Shown: positions 8,655 through 19,741, counted from the first letter of the stretch. The stretch is 64,000 bases of DNA from Sphingomonas crocodyli (GCF_004005865.1 NZ_SACN01000001.1:372001-436000); one strand, 5' to 3'. The notes: generated by a model not told the origin, from the letters alone. Translations and numbers: made by a program.

Positions 8655-9095
8655 ATGAGCAGCCAGGCAAAGCCCATCGCCGATATTCTGCCGATCGCAG
8701 CACCCGACGATGATGGCGTGCGCCTGTTCCTGCATGCGGTGCGCCGGATGGGGGCAGGGGGGCTGAACGATGCGCAGGCCGCCAACGCGCTGATCGGCGC
8801 GTTCGGCCTGTCCTTTCGCCGCCCGCTGGTGCTGATGCGCGCGCTCATGTCCGAACTGGCGCGCGTTTCCGAACGATCGATCATGATCGCGCCCGCCTGC
8901 TGCTGCCGGATGACCGCGGCCGAATCGATGCTGGTGGAGGCGGTCGCCGGATCGTGCGAAAGCCCGCGCGCCGCGCATGCCATGTTCCGCGCGCTTACCT
9001 GCGCCGACAATTGCCTTGGGCTGCTGTCGAGCGCGCAGGCGGTGGCGCAGGCCTTTTCCGATCTCGCCCGCCCGCTGGAGCCTGCCGGGCACTGA
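8655..9095 (+). CDS. Small conserved protein, probably DUF6628 family
   Basis: A 146-residue, mostly helical soluble protein. Its composition and the segments LFLHAVRRMGAGGLNDAQAA and FGLSFRRPLVLMRALM resemble a family I recall from sphingomonads (DUF6628), in which these stretches and a Cys cluster (APACCCRMTAAES, about 77-89) are conserved. No catalytic motif or membrane segment is visible. The ATG at 8655 has a perfect AAGGAGG site seven bases upstream; an upstream in-frame ATG at 8619 is less likely. It stands between folC and acnA. The multiple cysteines might bind metal, but this is speculation. Confidence 0.75.
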   Translation: MSSQAKPIADILPIAAPDDDGVRLFLHAVRRMGAGGLNDAQAANALIGAFGLSFRRPLVLMRALMSELARVSERSIMIAPACCCRMTAAESMLVEAVAGSCESPRAAHAMFRALTCADNCLGLLSSAQAVAQAFSDLARPLEPAGH

Positions 9096-9235
9096 TCCGA
9101 CGCGGATAGCGCGTCCCACTCATTTCGCCGCCGTGTCGCTTTAAGGCGACGCGAATGCTGCGCTGCACCTTTTTCCGGGCGATATCCGTCCCTATATAAG
9201 CGGCCTGATCTTCACTGAAACGAAGGGGGCTGCGC

Positions 9236-11920
<2,685 letters not shown>

Positions 11921-11927
11921 ACCCAAA

Positions 11928-12052
11928 ATCCTCCCCGATATGGGGAGGTGGCGCCGCATGGCGACGGAGGGGGAGCGAGGCTAGGCGGATCGCTTGTGGC
12001 CTGCCCCCTCCACCATGCTGCGCATGGTCCCCCTCCCCGTACCGGGGAGGAT
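11928..12052. repeat. Intergenic inverted repeat between convergent acnA and hydroxylase genes
   Basis: The ends are ATCCTCCCCG and CGGGGAGGAT, each followed or preceded by a second short palindrome (CCTCCCC...GGGGAGG), and the interior GGAGGGGG/CCCCCTCC and CATGCTGCGCATG segments add further pairing. It fills the space between two converging genes and may act as a bidirectional terminator, although no T-tract is present. Similar ends occur at 27071-27093. Confidence 0.65.
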
Positions 12053-12053
12053 C

Positions 12054-13196
12054 TTATTCCGCGTCGTAGAGCCCGATCGCCTCGTACATGGCGGTCAGTG
12101 CGGCGCGTTCTTCGGTCGAGAGTTCGGGGCGCCAGATTTCGAACAGCAGGATGATGCGGATCTCGTTCGATCGATTCCACGCCTCATGCTCGATCGAATC
12201 GTCGAAGATCGTCAGCTTGCCCGGTTCCCACGCGCGGGTCTGATTGCCGACGCGGATCGCGCAGTCGCCGGGGACGATCAAGGGCAGATGGCAGATCAGC
12301 CGCGTGTTGATCATGCCGTTGTGCGGCAGGATGTGTGCGCCCGGCCGCAGCATCGAGAACAGCGCGCTGGGCGATCGGCCTTTGATCACCGGCATCGGCG
12401 CGGCCTCCAGCGCCTTCATCGCGGCAGGGAAGCGCGCGGCATGGTCGGTCGGGCCGCCTTCGCGCCAGAGATAGAGCGCGCTCCAGCGCGGATCGTCGAG
12501 CAGGCTGTGCGCCTTGTTCGGGCGTCCCTCGACGCGCTCGACATAGGGGCGGAAGGCGCTCTCGCTGTCGGCGACAAAGCTTTCGAGTTCGGCGCGGATC
12601 GCGTCGGTCGCCGCCTCGACCTCCTCGACCCAGTCGAACTGGTCGCGCTCGTAAAACTGGGTGTGCGGCAGGCCGGGGAAGAAGAAGGATGTCGGCTGCT
12701 GCAGGAAGACTTCGGCCTCCCCGGTCAGGATCGCGATCGCTTCGGCCAGGCGCGGCGGGGGCGTGCCGAAGCCCGCATTGCGCAGCGTCTGCGACAGATG
12801 CACGCTATAATCGCGCGATGCGCTGTCGAGCCACGCCTGCACGCGCGGCAGCTCGGCACGGATCGAATCGGGGATCGGCAGGCCGGCGGCGGCGATGTAG
12901 AGCGCTTGCGAATAATAGGATGTGGCGGCGCGATTATCCTTGGTGCGCGCGGCCAGATCGCCACGCAGCACCAGCGCCCCGGCATGGCGCGGATCGACTT
13001 CGAGCATCTTGTCGAGAGCCTGCCGTTCGCGCTCGTCATCGCCCATCATCCGGCTTGCCTGCGCCAGCAGGAACCAGGGTTCGGGCTTCATGCCCAACGT
13101 GATCGCCTGTTCCAGCCCGGCGCGCGCACCGCGCGCATCGCCCCGGCGCAGCGCTTCGATACCAGCGCGGGCGGCAGCTTCGGCCAGTGCACTCAT
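12054..13196 (-). CDS. TPR protein with aspartyl/asparaginyl beta-hydroxylase domain
   Basis: A 380-residue predicted cytoplasmic protein. Residues about 1-110 look like TPR helices (GIEALRRGDARGARAGLEQA; AQASRMMGDDERERQALDKM). The C-terminal half is an AspH-type 2-oxoglutarate/Fe(II) oxygenase: LRPGAHILPHNGMINTRL contains the first iron ligand His292, and FDDSIEHEAWN the second, His337, with the Arg of NEIRI probably binding 2-oxoglutarate. AspH enzymes use only two histidines and lack the usual acidic ligand, consistent with what is seen. The start at 13196 overlaps the ygfZ stop (ATGA). A paralogue with the same architecture is at 54637. Substrate unknown; protein Asp/Asn hydroxylation is the family expectation. 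Confidence 0.88.
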   Translation of the reverse strand: MSALAEAAARAGIEALRRGDARGARAGLEQAITLGMKPEPWFLLAQASRMMGDDERERQALDKMLEVDPRHAGALVLRGDLAARTKDNRAATSYYSQALYIAAAGLPIPDSIRAELPRVQAWLDSASRDYSVHLSQTLRNAGFGTPPPRLAEAIAILTGEAEVFLQQPTSFFFPGLPHTQFYERDQFDWVEEVEAATDAIRAELESFVADSESAFRPYVERVEGRPNKAHSLLDDPRWSALYLWREGGPTDHAARFPAAMKALEAAPMPVIKGRSPSALFSMLRPGAHILPHNGMINTRLICHLPLIVPGDCAIRVGNQTRAWEPGKLTIFDDSIEHEAWNRSNEIRIILLFEIWRPELSTEERAALTAMYEAIGLYDAE

Positions 13197-13852
13197 GCCT
13201 GTTCGGCCACCATCCATTGCGGGATCAGCGCGTCGCCCGGATTGTCGACCGATCGCCGCTCGACTCGCCCGTCGGGCAGGACGAACAGCCGCCGGTTGAC
13301 CTTGTTGCGCCAGTTCATCCGGGCGGTGTTTTCCTGGCCCACATAGCAGCCCTTGGTGAAGCTGACCCCGCCCAGCAGATCGGCATTGGCCTCGAGCCAG
13401 AGCGTCTTGTCCGATCCGAGTTCGTCGACGCCTTCGGCCACGCCCAGCGACAGACGATGCTCGCGCCATCCCTCGGCCGGCTCATCCGCGGGACCGATCC
13501 AGCGGTGGCCGAGCGCGGGCAGGCGCGGATCGGGGACGCCTTCGCCACCATCCTTCGACCAATGCACCGCGAGCGCGGGATCGATCGCGATCTTGATCGG
13601 ACGGCGCAGGCGATAAAGCGACAGGCGGCGCACAAGCGCCTCGGCCTGCGTCGCCTCGCAGTCGATCAGCAGGTCATCGCCATCGGCCCAGACGAGAAAA
13701 TCGAACAACGCCTTGCCCTGCGGCGTGAGCAATCCGGCCCAGACGGGCAGGGCGCCGCCGACATCGTTGGTGACGAGGCCCTGCACGAATCCGCGCACAT
13801 CCTCCCCGGACAGGCGGATGACGGAGCGATCTTGGAGGGTAGTCGTTGGCAT
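13193..13852 (-). CDS. ygfZ: Folate-binding protein YgfZ (iron-sulfur cluster maturation)
   Basis: A 219-residue GcvT-like protein of the YgfZ/Iba57/CAF17 family, which uses tetrahydrofolate and helps assemble or repair certain Fe-S clusters. The family signature KGCYVGQE is present (in SFTKGCYVGQENTARM), preceded by a GcvT-like N-terminal half. The start MPTTTLQDRSVIRLSG gives 40 bases to the divergent dihydroorotase gene; a further upstream start would overlap that gene and is rejected. It overlaps the TPR-hydroxylase gene by four bases, so an iron-dependent oxygenase and an Fe-S maturation factor are co-translated. The neighbourhood of ygfZ and a dihydroorotase gene is familiar in Alphaproteobacteria. 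Confidence 0.92.
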   Translation of the reverse strand: MPTTTLQDRSVIRLSGEDVRGFVQGLVTNDVGGALPVWAGLLTPQGKALFDFLVWADGDDLLIDCEATQAEALVRRLSLYRLRRPIKIAIDPALAVHWSKDGGEGVPDPRLPALGHRWIGPADEPAEGWREHRLSLGVAEGVDELGSDKTLWLEANADLLGGVSFTKGCYVGQENTARMNWRNKVNRRLFVLPDGRVERRSVDNPGDALIPQWMVAEQA

Positions 13853-13892
13853 GCGGCGAAGGTAGGAAGCGGCGAGCCGAAAGGAAAGCATC

Positions 13893-15224
13893 ATGACCAG
13901 CCCCACCTACGACCTCATCCTCAAGAACGGCACCGTGTGGACGGTCGGTGGCCCGATCGAGACGAGCGTAGGAGTTCGCGGGGGCAAGATCGTCGCGATC
14001 GGCGAAGATGGCGATGCGGGCGAGGTAATCGACTGCGCGGGCCTCACCGTCCTGCCCGGCGTGATCGACAGCCAGGTTCATTTCCGCGAGCCGGGGCTGG
14101 AGGCGAAGGAGGATCTGGAGAGCGGCAGCCGATCGGCGGTGCTGGGCGGCGTCACCGCCGTCTTCGAAATGCCCAACACCAAGCCGAACACCGATTCGGC
14201 CGAGGCGATCAATGACAAGCTCGCCCGCGCGAAGGATCGGATGTGGTGCGATCACGCTTTCTATGTCGGCGCGACCACCGAGAACGCCGAAAAACTCGCC
14301 GAACTCGAAATGCTGCCCGGCACGGCGGGTGTGAAGATCTTCATGGGATCGTCGACCGGCAATCTGCTGGTCGCGGAGGACGATCACCTCGCCCGTGTGC
14401 TGCGATCGGGCAAGCGCCGCGTCGCGATCCATGCCGAGGACGAACAGCGGATGATCGCGCGGATGAGCGAGCGGGTCGAAGGCGATCCGGCGAGCCATCC
14501 GGTGTGGCGCGACGATGAAAGCGCGCTGCTCGCCACCCGCCGCATCCTGAAGATCGCGCGCGAGACGGGGCGCAAGATCCACATCCTCCACATCACGACG
14601 CCTGCCGAACTCGCGCTGATCGCGCAGAACAAGGATATCGCGACCTGCGAAGTGACGCCCCAGCATCTGACGCTGGCGGGGGAGGAGGCCTATCCGCGTC
14701 TCGGCACCTATGCGCAGATGAACCCGCCGATCCGTTCGGGCGCGCATCGCGACGGGTTGTGGCACTATCTGCGGCAGGGCGTGCCCGACGTGCTCGGTTC
14801 GGATCATGCGCCGCACACGATCGAGGAAAAGGCCAAGACCTATCCGGCGTCGCCCAGCGGCATGCCCGGCGTGCAGACTTTGTTGCCGCTGATGCTCAAC
14901 CATGTCGCCGAAGGGCGGCTGACGCTCCAGCACCTGATCGAACTCACCTCGGCGGGGCCGCAGCGCGTATTCGGGCTGCGCAGCAAGGGGCGGATCGCGC
15001 TCGGTTATGATGCCGACTTCACGATCGTCGATCTGAAAAAGCGCTGGAAGGTCGAGGAAAGCTGGCTCGCGTCGCGCTGCGGCTGGTCGCCGTTCACCGA
15101 CATGGAACTCACCGGCAAACCGATCGGTACGGTGATTCGTGGCAACCGCGTGATGTGGGACGGCGGGCTCGCCAATCAGGCGATCGGTGCGCCGATCCGC
15201 TTCGACAGCGTCGCGCTCGTTTAA
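13893..15224 (+). CDS. pyrC: Dihydroorotase-family amidohydrolase (Gln-Val-His variant)
   Basis: Expected to cyclise carbamoyl aspartate to dihydroorotate in pyrimidine synthesis; 443 residues, metal-dependent amidohydrolase fold. Segments seen: PGVIDSQVHFREPG (about 49-62), VFEMPNTKPNTDSAE, KIFMGSSTGNLLV with a Lys in the position of the carbamylated lysine, IHILHITTP, and VLGSDHAPHTIEEK with the catalytic Asp. The usual His-x-His metal motif is Gln-Val-His here. I recall the same change in other alphaproteobacterial dihydroorotases, so it is a subfamily trait rather than decay. Allantoinase or another cyclic amidase is a less likely alternative. Divergent from ygfZ. Confidence 0.88.
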   Translation: MTSPTYDLILKNGTVWTVGGPIETSVGVRGGKIVAIGEDGDAGEVIDCAGLTVLPGVIDSQVHFREPGLEAKEDLESGSRSAVLGGVTAVFEMPNTKPNTDSAEAINDKLARAKDRMWCDHAFYVGATTENAEKLAELEMLPGTAGVKIFMGSSTGNLLVAEDDHLARVLRSGKRRVAIHAEDEQRMIARMSERVEGDPASHPVWRDDESALLATRRILKIARETGRKIHILHITTPAELALIAQNKDIATCEVTPQHLTLAGEEAYPRLGTYAQMNPPIRSGAHRDGLWHYLRQGVPDVLGSDHAPHTIEEKAKTYPASPSGMPGVQTLLPLMLNHVAEGRLTLQHLIELTSAGPQRVFGLRSKGRIALGYDADFTIVDLKKRWKVEESWLASRCGWSPFTDMELTGKPIGTVIRGNRVMWDGGLANQAIGAPIRFDSVALV

Positions 15225-15243
15225 GTTCGGCTCACGCCGAATC

Positions 15244-15322
15244 GGCACCGGCCCGCTCCCCCACCCGGCCTCCCATTCAGGGTACTCTCGTGGGAGGCCG
15301 GGTGGGGGCGCGGGCCGGTGCC
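15244..15322. terminator. Very long GC-rich hairpin after the dihydroorotase gene
   Basis: Two 32-base arms (15244-15275 and 15291-15322) are complementary except for one position, around a 15-base loop. The left arm begins GGCACCGGCCCGCTCCCC. It starts 20 bases after the pyrC stop, has no T-tract, and probably serves as an mRNA 3' stabiliser or factor-dependent end, or is a dispersed palindrome. Confidence 0.65.
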
Positions 15323-15404
15323 GCACACCAAAGTCGAACTCATCCTGTGGATAAAAAGGATTCCATCGTGCGGTGAAAACAACTCACCGCAGCGCAGCAT
15401 CCTG

Positions 15405-15412
15405 TTAACCAT
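15405..15412 (+). promoter_or_regulatory. Possible CtrA half-site upstream of the CHAP gene
   Basis: TTAACCAT lies 67 bases before the end-of-spacer ATG at 15479. Exact match to the CtrA half-site; CtrA control of a wall-associated amidase would make sense for a cell-cycle regulator, but this rests on eight bases. Confidence 0.35.
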
Positions 15413-15478
15413 TTGCTCTTTCCTCGCCCCGAAAAGGTCCCCATGAACTTGCTCAAGGGACGGGGTGGGGAAAACCAC

Positions 15479-15964
15479 ATGACCAAAACGTTGCGCGCCA
15501 TTGTTGGTTCCATGCTGCTTGCCGGCATGGCTTTGGCGCCCGCCCAGGCCAATGCCGCTGGTCTCCAGTGTGCTCCCTTCGCCCGCATGTTCTCCGGCAT
15601 CCAGCTTTTCGGCGCCGCCGCTTCGTGGTGGAACCAGGCCGTCGGCAAATATGTCCGCGGCAACTCGCCCGAAGTCGGCGCGGTGATGGTGTTCAAGGCG
15701 ATCGGTTCGATGCGTTCGGGCCATGTCGCCACCGTCACGCAGGTCGTCAGCGACCGCGTTCTCAAGATCACCCACGCTAACTGGTCGATCATCAACGGCC
15801 ATCGCGGTCAGGTCGAACGCGACGTCACCGTCGTCGATGCCTCGCCGAACAACGACTGGAGCCAGGTGAAGGTCTGGTTCGCGCCGATCGGCAAGGTCGG
15901 CAACAAGGCTTATCCGGTCAACGGCTTCATCTACGCCAAGGCCGACGGCGGCCAGCAGGGCTGA
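15479..15964 (+). CDS. Secreted CHAP-domain amidase/peptidase
   Basis: A 161-residue exported protein. MTKTLRAIVGSMLLAGMALAPAQANA is a clear Sec signal peptide, probably cut near residue 26. The mature protein is a minimal CHAP domain with Cys31 (LQCAPFAR), His82 (SGHVATV) and Asn101 (THANWS) as the likely catalytic triad; CHAP enzymes cleave peptidoglycan amide bonds. The ATG at 15479 follows GGGGTGGGG by eight bases; an upstream in-frame ATG at 15443 would place the signal peptide 12 residues in and is less likely. Single gene with its own 150-base upstream region. No wall-binding domain is attached, so it may act with partners. Confidence 0.88.
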   Translation: MTKTLRAIVGSMLLAGMALAPAQANAAGLQCAPFARMFSGIQLFGAAASWWNQAVGKYVRGNSPEVGAVMVFKAIGSMRSGHVATVTQVVSDRVLKITHANWSIINGHRGQVERDVTVVDASPNNDWSQVKVWFAPIGKVGNKAYPVNGFIYAKADGGQQG

Positions 15965-16007
15965 GCCGGTAAAGTTGATCAGGGCGCTACGGCGCTCTCC
16001 CCCACAT

Positions 16008-16090
16008 CGTCGTCCCCGCGAAGGCGGGGATCCATCCAGACTTTCCGCATGTGACGACCCAGGATAGGCCTCGCCTTCGCGGGGGTGACG
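16008..16090. repeat. Intergenic palindromic repeat (CGTCGTCCCCGCGAAGGCG type)
   Basis: Left end CGTCGTCCCCGCGAAGGCG and right end CGCCTTCGCGGGGGTGACG are inverted copies with a few mismatches, and GGGATCCAT/ATAGGCC-like sequence lies between. It sits between the converging CHAP and HAD genes. The same end sequence is a common dispersed intergenic palindrome in Alphaproteobacteria. Confidence 0.7.
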
Positions 16091-16098
16091 GATCGGGA

Positions 16099-16773
16099 TT
16101 ACAGACCCCAATCCACGATCGTCCAACCCTTCGTCTCCGCGATACGGCGCAGCTTCGCATGCGCGTTGACCGCGAAGGGCGCGTCCGACCAGGCGAGCAC
16201 CGGCGCATCCGATGCGTGATCCGAATAGAAGCGGATGTGGCAATCGGCGCGCGATAGCCCTTGCTTGTCCATCCACGCCTCGATCATCCGCAGCTTGGCG
16301 GGGCCGTAGCAATTTTCGCCGTCGATCTTCGCGGTGACGATATCGTCGATTCCGTAGATGCTGTTGGTCGCGATCAGATCGTCGAAGCCCAGCCGGTCGG
16401 CGATCGCGGTGACGTAGAGCCGCGCCGATGCCGTCGCCATCACCAGCCGGCGCCCGGCCGCGCGATCCTCGGCGATCTGATCGAGCGCGCCCTGATGGAC
16501 ATTGGCCTTCATCACGAAATCGGCATAGCTTTCGGTGATCGGCCGGATGCGCCCGATCGGCAGTTTTCCGCCGATCAGCAGCGTCTGGTTGATCTCCTTC
16601 AGCGTCTTTCGCTCGATCATCTTCGCCACATAAGCGAGCATCACCAGGATCACGAGCGGCGCGAAGATCAGCCGCCACGGCGCCAGCCGCATCGCCGCGT
16701 GAATCAGGAAGGGCGTGAAGGTTCCGGCCCGCGTGATCGTGCGGTCCATGTCGTAGATGGCGAGTTCGGTCAT
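16099..16773 (-). CDS. HAD-superfamily IB phosphatase
   Basis: A 224-residue phosphatase related to phosphoserine phosphatases. The nucleophile motif is AIYDMDRTIT with Asp8 and Asp10; motif II lies in MATASARLYV, and motif IV is FYSDHASDAPVL. A hydrophobic stretch PWRLIFAPLVILVMLAYVAKM in the cap region could sit on the membrane. The ATG at 16773 has AAGGA eight bases upstream; the longer start at 16800 is not supported. Members of subfamily IB act on phosphoserine, phosphocholine or lysophosphatidate-like substrates, so a role near the adjacent divergent phospholipid-transport operon is possible but unproven. Confidence 0.85.
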   Translation of the reverse strand: MTELAIYDMDRTITRAGTFTPFLIHAAMRLAPWRLIFAPLVILVMLAYVAKMIERKTLKEINQTLLIGGKLPIGRIRPITESYADFVMKANVHQGALDQIAEDRAAGRRLVMATASARLYVTAIADRLGFDDLIATNSIYGIDDIVTAKIDGENCYGPAKLRMIEAWMDKQGLSRADCHIRFYSDHASDAPVLAWSDAPFAVNAHAKLRRIAETKGWTIVDWGL

Positions 16774-16868
16774 GTTTTTGTCCTTAGGGACTCGGAACAT
16801 CCACGCTCAAGCAACATTTCATTACGGATGCTTGCCGATCCCGCGCCTTTCGGTCACTTCTCGACGCG

Positions 16869-17966
16869 ATGAACGCGCCGGCCGACTTCACTCTCGATCA
16901 GGGGACGCTCCGATTCACCGGGGCGATGACGCTGTCGTGTATCCATGATCTGCCCGCGCGGCTCGACGCGATCGAGGAGCAGCCGGCGAAAGTCGATCTG
17001 AGCGGGGTCGAACGGATCGACACGGTCGGCGCCTGGCTGATCCACCGCATCGTGCGCGAAGGCGATGTGCCGGTCGAAGGTGCGGACGAGGATGCGGCCG
17101 AATTGCTCGCCAAGGTCGCCGCCGCCGATCAGCCGCTCAAGATCCGTCCCGATCCGCAGCCGGGCTTCGTCCGCGTGCTGCAGGAAGTGGGCGACGCCAC
17201 CTTTGCCGCAGCGCGGTCGCTGAAAGGTCTGCTCGGATTTTTCGGCGCGACCGTGATCGGTTTCTGGGATGTCGCGCGCCATCCGCGCCGCTTCCGCGGC
17301 AATGCTGTCGCGCGCCAGTTCGAGGTGGTGGGCGTGAAGGCGCTCGCGATCATCGGGTTGATGAGCTTCCTGATCGGGATCGTCATCGCGCAGCAGGGCG
17401 CGGTGCAGCTGCGCCAGTTCGGCGCGGAAGTGTTCGCGATCAACCTGATCGGCCGGATTACGCTGCGCGAACTGGGCGTGTTGATGACCGCGATCATGGT
17501 CGCCGGCCGATCGGGCAGCGCCTTCGCCGCGCAGCTCGGATCGATGAAGCTGGCCGAGGAGGTCGATGCGATGCGCACGATCGGCGTTTCGCCGATGGAG
17601 GCGCTGGTCGTCCCCCGCGTGCTGGCCAGCGTGCTGATGATGCCGCTGCTCGGCTTCTATGCCGCGATCATCGCGATGATCGGTGGCGGCATCTTCTGCT
17701 GGATCGACCTCGACATTCCGCCGATCACCTTCGTTCAGCGCGTGCGCGAAGTCGTGCCGATCACCGATCTTTGGGTGGGCCTGATCAAGGCGCCGGTCTT
17801 CGGCCTGCTGATCGGCATTTCGGGCTGTTTCCAGGGCATGCAGGTGGAAGGCAATGCCGAGGAGGTGGGCCTGCGCACCACGGCATCAGTGGTGCAGGCA
17901 ATCTTCCTCGTCATCGTGCTCGACGCGGTGTTTGCGGTCTTCTTCTCGTCGATCGGGTGGATTTGA
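16869..17966 (+). CDS. mlaE: Mla-type phospholipid ABC transporter permease with N-terminal STAS-like domain
   Basis: Inner-membrane permease of a MlaFEDB-like system that moves phospholipids between inner and outer membrane. The 365-residue protein is about 100 residues longer than E. coli MlaE: residues 1-110 resemble a STAS/MlaB domain (VDLSGVERIDTVGAWLI), and 125-365 is the MlaE permease with RQFGAEVFAINLIGRITLRE, GRSGSAFAAQLGSMKLAEEVDA and five or so helices. The fusion explains why no separate mlaB is present. Its stop shares a base with mlaF (TGATG). First gene of mlaE-F-D-lipoprotein, 95 bases from the divergent HAD gene. Confidence 0.93.
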   Translation: MNAPADFTLDQGTLRFTGAMTLSCIHDLPARLDAIEEQPAKVDLSGVERIDTVGAWLIHRIVREGDVPVEGADEDAAELLAKVAAADQPLKIRPDPQPGFVRVLQEVGDATFAAARSLKGLLGFFGATVIGFWDVARHPRRFRGNAVARQFEVVGVKALAIIGLMSFLIGIVIAQQGAVQLRQFGAEVFAINLIGRITLRELGVLMTAIMVAGRSGSAFAAQLGSMKLAEEVDAMRTIGVSPMEALVVPRVLASVLMMPLLGFYAAIIAMIGGGIFCWIDLDIPPITFVQRVREVVPITDLWVGLIKAPVFGLLIGISGCFQGMQVEGNAEEVGLRTTASVVQAIFLVIVLDAVFAVFFSSIGWI

Positions 17967-18784
17967 TGGGCGACGATGCGATCATCCGCGTGCGCGGCCT
18001 GCGCAACTGCTTCGGTGAGCAGGTGGTGCACGAGAATCTCGATCTCGACGTGCGGCGGGGCGAAATCCTGGGCGTGGTCGGCGGATCGGGCACCGGCAAA
18101 TCGGTGCTGATGCGGTCGATCATCGGGCTGCAGACCCCGGCCGAAGGATCGGTCGAGGTGTTCGGCGAGAATATGATCGGCCGCGACGAGCATGAGGCGA
18201 AGCGCGTGCGCCAGCGCTGGGGCGTGCTGTTCCAGAATGGCGCGCTGTTTTCGACGCTGACGGTCGCCGAAAATGTCGAAGTGCCGATCCGCGAATATTA
18301 TCCGAACATCGATCAGGTGCTGCTGGACGAAATCGCTGCCTACAAGGTCGCGATGTCGGGTCTGTCCGCCGAAGCCGGGCCGAAATATCCGTCCGAACTG
18401 TCGGGCGGCATGAAGAAGCGCGCAGGCCTTGCTCGCGCGCTCGCACTCGATCCGCAATTGCTGTTCCTCGATGAGCCGACCGCCGGCCTCGATCCGATCG
18501 GCGCGGCCGCGTTCGACGATCTGATCCACGCGTTGAAGGGCACGATGCGCCTGACCGTGTTCCTGATCACCCACGATCTCGATACGCTGCACGCCATATG
18601 CGATCGTGTCGCGGTGCTGGCGGATCGTCAGGTGATCGCGGTTGGAACGATCCCGGAATTATTGGCGTTGGATCATCCCTGGATACAGGAATATTTCAAC
18701 GGGCCGCGCGGACGCGCCGCGGCCGACACCGTCGCACGGGCGGAAGCGCAGATGAGCAAGGGGAAATCGGGGATGACGCACTGA
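17966..18784 (+). CDS. mlaF: Mla-type phospholipid ABC transporter ATP-binding protein
   Basis: ATPase subunit of the phospholipid transporter. The 272-residue protein has Walker A GGSGTGKS (about 39-46), Q-loop VLFQNGALF, signature LSGGMKKR, Walker B LLFLDEPTAGLDP and the H-loop ITHDL. MKKRAGLARAL after the signature is typical of MlaF. It starts at an ATG sharing a base with the mlaE stop and ends the same way against mlaD, so the subunits are stoichiometrically coupled. The C-terminal extension (about 240-272, rich in Ala, Arg and Lys) may contact the STAS domain, by analogy with MlaF-MlaB. Confidence 0.95.
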   Translation: MGDDAIIRVRGLRNCFGEQVVHENLDLDVRRGEILGVVGGSGTGKSVLMRSIIGLQTPAEGSVEVFGENMIGRDEHEAKRVRQRWGVLFQNGALFSTLTVAENVEVPIREYYPNIDQVLLDEIAAYKVAMSGLSAEAGPKYPSELSGGMKKRAGLARALALDPQLLFLDEPTAGLDPIGAAAFDDLIHALKGTMRLTVFLITHDLDTLHAICDRVAVLADRQVIAVGTIPELLALDHPWIQEYFNGPRGRAAADTVARAEAQMSKGKSGMTH

Positions 18785-19734
18785 TGGAAACCCGGTCGAA
18801 CCATGTGCTGGTCGGCGGCGTCGTGCTTGCGATGCTGGTCGCCCTTCTCGCCTTCACCGTCTGGCTCGCCAACTTCACGGCCGTCAGCGAGCAGAAGTTC
18901 GATATCTTCTTCAAAAGCTCGATCGACGGGCTGGCGAAGGGATCGGCGGTCAACTTTTCGGGCGTGCCCGTCGGCAAGGTCGAAAAGATCCAGCTGATGC
19001 CCGAAAGCCCCGAATTCGTGCGCGTGCGGATCAGTGTTCAGAACGAGGCGCCGATCCTGCAGGGCACGACCGCGACGATTGCGGGTGTCGGCTTCACCGG
19101 CGTCAGCCAGATCAACCTGGACGGCGCGATCAAGGGCGCGCCGCCGATCACGCAGGCCGGGCCTTATGGTGTGCCGGTGATCCCGACCAAGCCGGGCGCG
19201 CTGGGCGAATTGCTGTCGTCGGCACCCGAACTGCTCCAGCGTCTGTCGGCGCTGACCGAGCGGCTGACCCTGCTGCTCAACGACAAGAATCAGAAGTCGA
19301 TCACCGGCATCCTGGGCAACGTCGATCGCCTTTCGAACGATCTGGCCAATCGCGGGCCGGAAATCGCCGCCGCGCTCGCCGAAACCAAGACGGCGGTGCA
19401 GCAGGTGGGCGTGGCCGCCGGGCAGATCGCGACGCTGGCGGAAAGCACCAACAATGTGATGAACCGCGATGTCGGCCCGGCGATGCAGAACCTGAACAAG
19501 GCGACGCAATCGGCGCAGCACACGATCGAGACGCTCGATATGGCGATCACCGATGCGCGGCCGGGCCTGAAATCCTTCTCGACCCAGACGGTGCCGAACA
19601 TCAACCAGCTCGTCCGCAATCTGGCCGAAATGTCCGAATCGCTCGGCGCGATTTCGGGCAAGCTCGAAAAGGGCGGTGCCGGCGCGCTGATCGGCGGCAA
19701 CAGCAAACTCCCCGACTATAAGCCGGGTAAGTGA
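18784..19734 (+). CDS. mlaD: MCE-family phospholipid transport protein (MlaD-like)
   Basis: Periplasmic, membrane-anchored lipid-binding subunit. The 316-residue protein has one N-terminal membrane helix (about 8-29, VLVGGVVLAMLVALLAFTVW), an MCE domain (about 38-115, with SGVPVGKVEKIQL and GFTGVSQINLDG), and a long helical C-terminus (about 150-300) likely to build a tunnel or needle. It is longer than E. coli MlaD (183) and closer to PqiB/YebT-like or actinobacterial Mce proteins in tail length. TGATG coupling to mlaF. Family call is firm; the exact architecture (single ring hexamer) is inferred. Confidence 0.92.
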   Translation: METRSNHVLVGGVVLAMLVALLAFTVWLANFTAVSEQKFDIFFKSSIDGLAKGSAVNFSGVPVGKVEKIQLMPESPEFVRVRISVQNEAPILQGTTATIAGVGFTGVSQINLDGAIKGAPPITQAGPYGVPVIPTKPGALGELLSSAPELLQRLSALTERLTLLLNDKNQKSITGILGNVDRLSNDLANRGPEIAAALAETKTAVQQVGVAAGQIATLAESTNNVMNRDVGPAMQNLNKATQSAQHTIETLDMAITDARPGLKSFSTQTVPNINQLVRNLAEMSESLGAISGKLEKGGAGALIGGNSKLPDYKPGK

Positions 19735-19741
19735 GGTGATG

